Assembly: GCA_963581435.1 (NCBI GenBank)
Contig: CAUZOL010000001.1
Location: 11,745-75,744, forward strand
Origin: JABISG01 sp963581435
GTDB lineage: Bacteria; Planctomycetota; Planctomycetia; Planctomycetales; Planctomycetaceae
Reading direction: 5' to 3'
Length of the DNA: 64,000 nucleotides
The notes under the pieces were generated by a model, which made no database searches, was not told the origin of the DNA, and worked only from the letters and a program-made list of their open reading frames with translations. Position 1 is the first letter of the stretch; each line of letters opens with the position of its first letter. The translations under genes were made by a program, and so were the position numbers. This document shows, piece after piece, positions 55,001 through 64,000 of the stretch.

Positions 55001-55978
55001 ATGTCTCGCCAGAATCTGAAGAAGCTCCACGACGGCGATACGGTCGATGAAATCTACCTGCTTTCCGATAAGCAGCTTCGCGCCAACCGCAACGCAAATC
55101 TCTATCTGCTTGCCCAATTACGGGATAGCAGCGGACAGATGAACGGGCTGATGTGGAATGTGACCGAGGATTCGGTCGCCCACATGAACGCTGGCGATTT
55201 CGTTAAGGTGAAAGGCAAGGTGCAGCTGTACCAGGGGGCGCTGCAGATGATTGTGGCGGGTATCAGCTCGGTTCCTGCCGACGGTCTCGATGTCAACGAT
55301 TTCTACCCGCAAACCGGCGAAAAAGTTGAGGAACTCAGCGCGCGGCTCACCGAAATTCTGCTGGAAATTGAAGACCCGGACATCCGAATCCTGATGGAAT
55401 GCTATCTGGCCGACGAGCCGCTGATGCGCAGCGTCTGCCGGGCACCGGCCGGTGTGAAGACGCACCACGCCCATTACGGCGGTCTGATCGAACATATCGT
55501 CAACATTGCGGAGTCGGCGCTCAAAATTCGCGACCTGTACCCGGCCGTCGATTTGAGCCTGTTACTGGCCGGCGTGTTTTTGCACGACCTTGGCAAAGTC
55601 CGAGAAATGGCCTACGAGAATTCTTTCATCTACACCGACGAGGGACAACTGCTCGGCCATCTGGTGATAGGCGTCGAAATGCTGAACGAGAAACTGGCGG
55701 ACTTCGACCAGCGGACCGGTAAACCATTTCCTGAGGAAGCGGCGCTGCGGATCAAGCACATGATTGTCAGCCATCACGGCAGCTACGAGTTCGGCAGCCC
55801 GAAACTGCCGATGACGCCCGAGGCAATCGCGCTGCATCATCTGGACAATCTCGATGCCAAGGTGAATGAATTCGCCCGCGAAATCGACGAAGATCCCGTC
55901 GCCGATTCCCATTGGACCCCATTCAACCCACGGATTTCGCGAAAACTGTTCAAAGGCCATCGCGCCGACGAAGTGTGA
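55001..55978 (+). CDS. YhaM-like 3'-5' exoribonuclease (OB-fold plus HD domain)
   Basis: A 325-residue protein. The N-terminal OB-fold (about 14-100) binds nucleic acid, with ANLYLLAQLRDSSGQMNGL. The HD phosphohydrolase domain follows with HAHYGGLIEHIVNI (His165), HDLGK (195-199) and MIVSHHG, the metal ligands. This order is the same as in YhaM/CBF1, which degrade single-stranded RNA (and DNA) from the 3' end with Mn2+. It is 196 bases before the RNase R gene, with a family B repeat in between. Length matches YhaM (~315). Confidence 0.85.
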   Translation: MSRQNLKKLHDGDTVDEIYLLSDKQLRANRNANLYLLAQLRDSSGQMNGLMWNVTEDSVAHMNAGDFVKVKGKVQLYQGALQMIVAGISSVPADGLDVNDFYPQTGEKVEELSARLTEILLEIEDPDIRILMECYLADEPLMRSVCRAPAGVKTHHAHYGGLIEHIVNIAESALKIRDLYPAVDLSLLLAGVFLHDLGKVREMAYENSFIYTDEGQLLGHLVIGVEMLNEKLADFDQRTGKPFPEEAALRIKHMIVSHHGSYEFGSPKLPMTPEAIALHHLDNLDAKVNEFAREIDEDPVADSHWTPFNPRISRKLFKGHRADEV

Positions 55979-56033
55979 CGGCATACAGTCGTCATTCTCA
56001 ATATCGAATCGCAACGTGAAACCGCGAGAACAT

Positions 56034-56102
56034 TTGGCCGCCCCGCTTGCGGGGCGTGTCGATGACAATTTGATTCCACACACGGGGCAAGCCCCGCGGC
56101 TC
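56034..56102. repeat. Interspersed inverted repeat, family B
   Basis: TTTGGCCGCCCCGCTTGCGG (from about 56034) and ACGGGGCAAGCCCCGCGGCT (to 56101) pair across an interior of about 25 bases, in the gap between two exonuclease genes. Confidence 0.8.
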
Positions 56103-56174
56103 AGTCGATTCACGCCGCACATGGACGTCTCGATTCAGAAAACAAGCGACCGCCTCAAGCCACGCTGAGATCAC

Positions 56175-58589
<2,415 letters not shown>

Positions 58590-58928
58590 TTGATCACCCC
58601 TGATTGAGCCGAAGATTGTCATCGTCACACCCCAAAGCCCACGGGCTGCGGCCCGTGGGAACGAGTAACTGATTCCGTTCTTATCCAACAACTCACCATG
58701 CCGACGATTGAAGTTGAAACGGCTTCTCGTATAATCGCGGAAGGTTGGAGTTTGGGTCTGCATGTTTGCCAGATTGTACCCAACCGCATTTGCCAGTCGT
58801 TTAGGTCGTTCACCGTTTTGACGAAACGAAATTGACACCTGTGAGATTCTGTCGTTCGCGGCTGAATCCGCACGCGGTTCTGTGTTGGGTGTCGGCACGG
58901 TTCCGTCGTTTGAGGAAAGGGCCTGAAA
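58590..58928. other. Intergenic region upstream of sdhC with family A repeat
   Basis: About 340 bases with the palindrome at 58638-58659 near its 5' side. The sdh promoter must be in the remaining part. No small gene was recognised. Confidence 0.5.
58638..58659. repeat. Interspersed palindrome, family A
   Basis: CCCACGGGCTGCGGCCCGTG continuing GG is a perfect-arm hairpin preceded by AAAG, 50 bases after the rnr stop codon. Confidence 0.75.
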
Positions 58929-59702
58929 TTGAACTGGCTCAAAACTGCACTCACTTCTTCCGTCGGAAAGAAGTTTGTGATGGGGATCACCGGGCTGCTG
59001 TTGTGCGGCTTTCTGGTAACCCATCTCGCTGGCAATCTACTGCTGCTCGCCGGTGATGACGGCGTTTCGTACAACGCCTATGCCCATGCGCTGCACAGCA
59101 ATCCAAAACTCATCATGGTTGCCGAGGCGATTCTGGCGACGCTGTTCCTCACACACATCTACCTGGCCTTCGCCACCACCAGTGAAAACCGTGACGCTCG
59201 TGGGCCGGTCGGTTACAGAAAAAAGAACAGCAAGATTCAAGACCGCTCGCTGAAGGCCAGCCTGTCTCCCAGCAACTGGATGTTTGCCAGCGGTGCGGTT
59301 CTGCTTGCCTTCATATTGCTACATCTGGTGGACTTTACACTCGAATTGCGGCCAGAGGACGAGATCCAGGCTGCCTATTCTGCGGTCACAGAAGTGGCTG
59401 GTGAGAATGGCGAGGAAGAGTCGGGTGACAACGCAGTGTCCCAAGAAACGCATGAAACACACGCCTACAAAAACGCATTTAAGAAGGCGACTGTGATTCT
59501 AAGAAACCCAATAAGTTGTATCGGCTACTTGATCGGTTGTGCGTTCTTGGGTTGGCATCTTGGTCACGGTTTTTCCAGTGCCTTTCAATCGCTGGGAATT
59601 AACCACCCAAAGTGGAATCCGATCATTCACTACGGAGGAATCGCTTTTGCGATTCTCATTGCCGTCGGCTTTGGCATCTTTCCACTTTGGGCGTTGCTCT
59701 AA
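58929..59702 (+). CDS. sdhC: Succinate dehydrogenase cytochrome b558 subunit
   Basis: A 257-residue membrane anchor of the complex II type found in Bacillus and many planctomycetes. Start is a TTG at 58929 after AGGAAAGGG. Five hydrophobic segments are seen. Candidate heme-ligand histidines are in VTHLAGN, HALHSN, LLHLVDF and GWHLGHGF. A long acidic loop (about residues 137-180, ELRPEDEIQAAYSAV then many Glu) between the third and fourth segments is not usual. It begins the sdhCAB operon, 32 bases before sdhA. Confidence 0.92.
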   Translation: MNWLKTALTSSVGKKFVMGITGLLLCGFLVTHLAGNLLLLAGDDGVSYNAYAHALHSNPKLIMVAEAILATLFLTHIYLAFATTSENRDARGPVGYRKKNSKIQDRSLKASLSPSNWMFASGAVLLAFILLHLVDFTLELRPEDEIQAAYSAVTEVAGENGEEESGDNAVSQETHETHAYKNAFKKATVILRNPISCIGYLIGCAFLGWHLGHGFSSAFQSLGINHPKWNPIIHYGGIAFAILIAVGFGIFPLWALL

Positions 59703-59734
59703 TCTGTGCTGTGATCGACTGAGGAAATAGACCA

Positions 59735-61666
59735 ATGGCTGAGGCCGCAAGCAGCTTACTTGACTCAAAAGTCCCCGACGGTCCGTTGACCGAAAAGTGG
59801 GACCGACACCGCTTCAATATGAAGCTGGTGAACCCGGCGAACAAACGTAAGTACCGCGTTTTGGTTGTGGGGACCGGATTGGCCGGCGGTTCGGCCGCCG
59901 CATCGCTTGCCGAGTTGGGTTACGACGTCCATTCGGTTTGCCTGCAGGATTCGCCCCGACGCGCACACAGCATCGCCGCACAGGGCGGAATCAACGCTGC
60001 CAAGAACTACCCCAACGACGGCGACAGCATCTGGCGGCTGTTTTACGATACCGTCAAAGGCGGCGACTATCGCAGCCGCGAGGCGAACGTCTATCGGCTG
60101 GCACAGGTCAGCAACAGTATTATCGATCACTGCGTCGCGCAAGGCATTCCGTTTGCACGGGAATACGGCGGCACGTTGTCTAACCGCTCGTTCGGCGGTG
60201 CGCAGGTCTCACGAACATTCTATGCCCGCGGCCAAACCGGCCAGCAATTGCTGCTGGGTGCTTACAGTTCCATGATGAGGCAAGTCGAAGCCGGCCGTAT
60301 CAAACTGTCAACCCGCAAGGAAATGCTCGATCTGGTGGTGATCGACGGCGTCGCCCGGGGCATCGTCACCCGCGATCTGGTCACCGGCAAGTTCGACACC
60401 TTCGCCGCCGATGCCGTGCTGCTCTGTACCGGCGGTTATGGCAACGCCTTCTATCTTTCGACCAACGCCAAAGCAAGCAACGTCACCGCCGCCTGGAGAT
60501 GCCACAAGCGGGGCGCGTTTTTTGCCAACCCCTGTTACACGCAAATTCACCCAACCTGCATTCCCGTGGCCGGCGATTACCAGTCAAAGCTCACGCTGAT
60601 GAGCGAAAGCCTGCGGAACGATGGCCGCGTGTGGGTCCCGAAAAAAACCGGCGACCACCGGCCGGCATCCGAAATCCCCGACGACGAACGTGACTACTAT
60701 CTCGAGCGCCGTTACCCGGCCTTCGGCAATCTCGTCCCCCGCGATGTCGCTTCCCGCGCAGCAAAAGAGCGATGCGACGAAGGCTATGGCGTCGGTTCGA
60801 CCGAGAAAGCCGTCTTCCTCGATTTCCGCGACGCGATCAACCGGGACGGCGAAGATGTGATTCGTGCCAAGTACGGCAACCTGTTTCACATGTACCAGAA
60901 AATCACCGCCGAGAACCCCTATCAGGTGCCGATGCGGATCTACCCGGCCGTGCATTACACCATGGGCGGACTGTGGGTCGATTACAATTTGGAAAGCACA
61001 GTCCCCGGCCTGTTTGTTCTTGGCGAAGCGAACTTCTCCGATCACGGTGCCAACCGGCTCGGTGCCAGCGCACTCATGCAGGGTCTGGCCGACGGTTACT
61101 TTGTCATCCCCTACACACTGGGCAATCATCTGGCGAGTTGCCCGTTGCCCAAAGTCGATACTGACCACGCGGCATTCGGCGAAGCGTTGGAGCAGGCCAA
61201 GGGCCGAATCGATTCGTTGTTGGCGGTAAACGGCAAACGCACCGTCGAAAGCATGCACCGCGAATTGGGGGCCATCATGTGGGACCACTGCGGCATGTCG
61301 CGTAACGCGCCGGGGTTAGGACAGGCCGTCGACAAAATCCGCGCGCTCCGCGAGGAATTCTGGAGCAACGTGAAGGTGATGGGCAGCGGCGAGAGCTTCA
61401 ACCAGAACCTCGAACATGCCGGGCGTGTCGCCGACTTCCTGGAATTCGGCGAACTGTTTGCGGCCGATGCACTCAACCGCGAAGAATCGTGCGGCGGACA
61501 CTTCCGCGACGAACACCAAACCGAAGACAACGAAGCCCGGCGCGACGACGAAAACTTCGCCTACGTCGCGGCCTGGCAATTTAACGGCGTCGGTGAGAAC
61601 TCCACGCTGCACAAGGAACAGCTCGCATTCGATCACGTTCCTTTGGCAACACGCAGCTATAAATAA
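59735..61666 (+). CDS. sdhA: Succinate dehydrogenase flavoprotein subunit
   Basis: A 643-residue subunit that oxidises succinate to fumarate with covalent FAD. The FAD dinucleotide site is VVGTGLAGG (44-52), the FAD-linking His is His78 in RAHSIAAQGG, and active-site features appear in HPTCIPV and in the GEANFSDHGANRLGASALMQG segment near the C-terminus. Length and the HSIAAQGGINAAKNY sequence match the B. subtilis-like branch. It is second in the sdhCAB operon. Confidence 0.97.
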   Translation: MAEAASSLLDSKVPDGPLTEKWDRHRFNMKLVNPANKRKYRVLVVGTGLAGGSAAASLAELGYDVHSVCLQDSPRRAHSIAAQGGINAAKNYPNDGDSIWRLFYDTVKGGDYRSREANVYRLAQVSNSIIDHCVAQGIPFAREYGGTLSNRSFGGAQVSRTFYARGQTGQQLLLGAYSSMMRQVEAGRIKLSTRKEMLDLVVIDGVARGIVTRDLVTGKFDTFAADAVLLCTGGYGNAFYLSTNAKASNVTAAWRCHKRGAFFANPCYTQIHPTCIPVAGDYQSKLTLMSESLRNDGRVWVPKKTGDHRPASEIPDDERDYYLERRYPAFGNLVPRDVASRAAKERCDEGYGVGSTEKAVFLDFRDAINRDGEDVIRAKYGNLFHMYQKITAENPYQVPMRIYPAVHYTMGGLWVDYNLESTVPGLFVLGEANFSDHGANRLGASALMQGLADGYFVIPYTLGNHLASCPLPKVDTDHAAFGEALEQAKGRIDSLLAVNGKRTVESMHRELGAIMWDHCGMSRNAPGLGQAVDKIRALREEFWSNVKVMGSGESFNQNLEHAGRVADFLEFGELFAADALNREESCGGHFRDEHQTEDNEARRDDENFAYVAAWQFNGVGENSTLHKEQLAFDHVPLATRSYK

Positions 61667-61679
61667 TTGTGATTCAAAG

Positions 61680-61702
61680 CCCACGGGCCGCGTCCCGTGC
61701 GG
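61680..61702. repeat. Family A palindrome in the sdhA-sdhB gap
   Basis: CCCACGGGCCGCGTCCCGTG continuing CGG forms a hairpin preceded by AAAG, inside the 61-base space of an operon. It may act as a partial terminator, RNA-stability hairpin or attenuator. Confidence 0.65.
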
Positions 61703-61727
61703 CTCCTCGAACAGGAATTTCAAATCC

Positions 61728-62486
<759 letters not shown>

Positions 62487-62499
62487 TTGTGTCCTGCGA

Positions 62500-62574
62500 T
62501 TTAGCCACCCCTCTTGCGGGATGTGACTGCAACAAATTGTGATGGAACACGCGGGGCAAGCCCCGCGGCTAAAC
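62500..62574. repeat. Interspersed inverted repeat, family B
   Basis: TTTAGCCACCCCTCTTGCGG and GCGGGGCAAGCCCCGCGGCT with TAAA; the left arm has several changes from the other copies. It fills the sdhB-gcvT gap. Confidence 0.75.
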
Positions 62575-62590
62575 GAAACTTCTGGCCGCT

Positions 62591-63676
62591 ATGCTCCAAA
62601 CCGCCTGTCACAACTGGCACGTCGGGCAGAACGCCCGCATGGTTGATTTCGCTGGCTGGGAAATGCCCATCCAGTATTCCACCATCACCGAGGAACACCA
62701 CGCCGTCCGCCGCGCTGCCGGACTGTTCGATATCGCCCACATGGGCCGCATCAAGTTCACCGGCCCCGACGCCGCCGCGTTTCTCGATTCAATCGTTACC
62801 AACAACGTCGCGGCCATCGAAGTCGGCCAGATTCGCTACGCGCTGGTGACCAACGAAACGGGCGGAATTCTCGATGATGTCCTCGTCTATCGGCTCGACA
62901 ATTCCTACCTGCTCGTTGTCAACGCCTCAAATCGCTTGAAGATTCTCGACTGGATCGAGCAGCATCGTAGCCGCTTCGATGTTACCGTCGAAGACCGCAC
63001 AGCGGATGATTTCATGTTCGCCCTGCAGGGGCCGCGTGCCATCGGGATTCTCAATCCACTCGTCGAAGACTGCGACATCGCCGAGATCGGTTATTACCGA
63101 AGCGCGGCCGTCAATTTCGGCGGCGAGCCAGCGCTACTCAGCCGCACCGGGTACACCGGCGAAGATGGATTCGAGATTATTTGTGCGACCGCAAACGGCG
63201 CAGCCCTCTGGAAGCAGGTGATCGAAGCGGGTCGAGAACACGGCTTGCTCCCGGCAGGTCTGGGATGCCGCGACACATTGCGGCTCGAAGCGGCGATGCC
63301 GTTGTACGGCCACGAACTCGATGAAATCACCGATCCCTACACCGCCGGCCTCGCATTCGGTGTGAAGCTCGATGCCGCCGACTTCATCGGCAAATCGGCT
63401 GTCGCCGAAAAAAAGGCCGACACAAACCGCAAACGTCGTGTCGGCCTGCAACTCGAAGGCCGCCGCATCGCCCGCGAGGGAGCCAAGGTTTTATCCGGCG
63501 AAAAAGAAATCGGCCAAGTCACCTCCGGCACGTTCTCGCCAACGCTCGAACAGTCCATCGCAATGGCCTACGTCACCGCCGATCAAGCCGCCATCGGCAC
63601 CGCGCTGGAAATCGACATCCGCGGCAAACGCCACGCGGCCACGGTCGTCAAACTGCCGTTCTACAAACGCGGCTGA
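62591..63676 (+). CDS. gcvT: Aminomethyltransferase (glycine cleavage T protein)
   Basis: A 361-residue T protein that passes the methylene group of aminomethyl-lipoyl H protein to tetrahydrofolate, releasing ammonia. Seen are MVDFAGWEMPIQYSTI, AAGLFDIAHMGR, TNETGGILDDVLVYR with the catalytic Asp, SRTGYTGEDGFEI and LGCRDTLRLEAAMPLYGHEL. Length and order are normal. The GcvH, GcvP and lipoylation genes are not in the window after it. It is co-directional with sdhCAB but the repeat in between suggests a separate unit. Confidence 0.96.
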   Translation: MLQTACHNWHVGQNARMVDFAGWEMPIQYSTITEEHHAVRRAAGLFDIAHMGRIKFTGPDAAAFLDSIVTNNVAAIEVGQIRYALVTNETGGILDDVLVYRLDNSYLLVVNASNRLKILDWIEQHRSRFDVTVEDRTADDFMFALQGPRAIGILNPLVEDCDIAEIGYYRSAAVNFGGEPALLSRTGYTGEDGFEIICATANGAALWKQVIEAGREHGLLPAGLGCRDTLRLEAAMPLYGHELDEITDPYTAGLAFGVKLDAADFIGKSAVAEKKADTNRKRRVGLQLEGRRIAREGAKVLSGEKEIGQVTSGTFSPTLEQSIAMAYVTADQAAIGTALEIDIRGKRHAATVVKLPFYKRG

Positions 63677-64000
63677 GCGAGCGGAACAGAAACCCGGTTT
63701 TTTGAAAAAGCCGGGTTTCTCAACGCGGTCAGGCGATAGGCGTGTTTGCCGGTCTCTACCGGGTTTGTTACTTTTGAGTCGATATCCCCTCCGGCAGTCC
63801 TGGACTACCGATAAGTCGCAAATTGACGAGCAAACGCCATAATTTGGCGCGTTTGGGGGGGCATGCGTACAAAGCCCCCGCTGCGACGTATTTGCTGGCG
63901 AAATTTCGCACACTGCAGCAGTGAAATGGCGTTACTACTCACCGGCGATTGGTATGGACTGGATTTGGTGATTTCGGTAGGAGCGTCTGGTAAGGAGTTT
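63677..64000. other. Region after gcvT, no gene recognised
   Basis: About 324 bases to the window edge. It contains the family G hairpin at 63688-63720 and otherwise no open frame that looks coding. A gcvH gene could begin outside the window. Confidence 0.5.
63688..63720 (+). terminator. Hairpin, family G, after gcvT
   Basis: AGAAACCCGGTTTTTTGAAA then AAGCCGGGTTTCT; a near-perfect stem starting about 12 bases after the gcvT stop. It matches the hairpin at 34970-35002, so it is both a repeat and a possible two-way terminator. Confidence 0.7.

Overview
The window looks like a chromosomal segment of a planctomycete, probably order Planctomycetales (inference from content, not from a marker-gene tree). 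The signs are a DUF1559-type pseudopilin-like protein, a secreted protein rich in YTV-like segments, a Ser/Thr kinase fused to a large extracytoplasmic region, a HEAT-repeat plus BNR sialidase-like secreted protein, a DUF3604 protein, many secreted or lipoprotein hypotheticals, moderately high GC, and single genes or short operons separated by gaps full of hairpin repeats. No insertion sequence, phage, CRISPR array, rRNA or tRNA was seen.

Layout. 0-2.7 kb: 3' end of a GT4 glycosyltransferase followed by a GH13_18 sucrose/glucosylglycerate phosphorylase. 2.8-5.0 kb: a secreted TPR protein and an unrecognised barrel-like hypothetical. 5.3 kb: orphan rpmA (L27). 5.6-8.8 kb: a threonine-degradation group on the minus strand (tdh, kbl, then a FabG-like SDR). 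9-12.2 kb: APP1-type phosphatase, gamma-glutamyltransferase, small lipoprotein. 12.5-16 kb: superoxide dismutase with a clear terminator, a GT2 and a large conserved-looking hypothetical. 16-17.5 kb: a FetA/FetB-like ABC pair. 17.5-22.3 kb: SGNH protein, YTV-like cell-wall protein, and a DUF1559 protein with three GLW motifs. 22.4-25 kb: two CNNM/DUF21 proteins. 25.1-31.8 kb: thiC, a PfkB kinase, the kinase/beta-helix protein and a small hypothetical. 32.1-38.8 kb: metallophosphoesterase, FtsQ-like POTRA protein, then alpha/beta hydrolase, enolase-superfamily enzyme and penicillin acylase. 39-50 kb: secreted or lipoprotein genes (sialidase-like, SGNH, Cys-rich, CxxCH lipoprotein, DUF3604, LRR) and short hypotheticals. 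49.8-55 kb: GGQ release-factor-like protein, STAS protein, DUF58 protein, proS. 55-58.6 kb: YhaM-like and RNase R exoribonucleases side by side. 58.9-63.7 kb: sdhCAB and gcvT. The last 324 bases hold a hairpin and nothing else recognised.

Links between genes. Tdh and Kbl convert threonine to glycine and acetyl-CoA; GcvT is one part of glycine cleavage; SdhCAB joins the TCA cycle to respiration. YhaM and RNase R form an RNA-decay pair. FetA and FetB form one transporter. The penicillin acylase, enolase-superfamily enzyme and alpha/beta hydrolase lie in one direction and may act on related N-acyl amino acid or peptide substrates (speculative).

The strongest structural signal not explained by genes is a set of at least seven families of interspersed inverted repeats. 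They fill many intergenic gaps, including gaps inside operons. Other points of interest are an FtsQ-like protein in a lineage most of whose members lack FtsZ, a penicillin acylase with an HTH-like N-terminus instead of a signal peptide, the triple-GLW pseudopilin-like protein, and a GGQ-domain protein with an unusual C-terminal extension.
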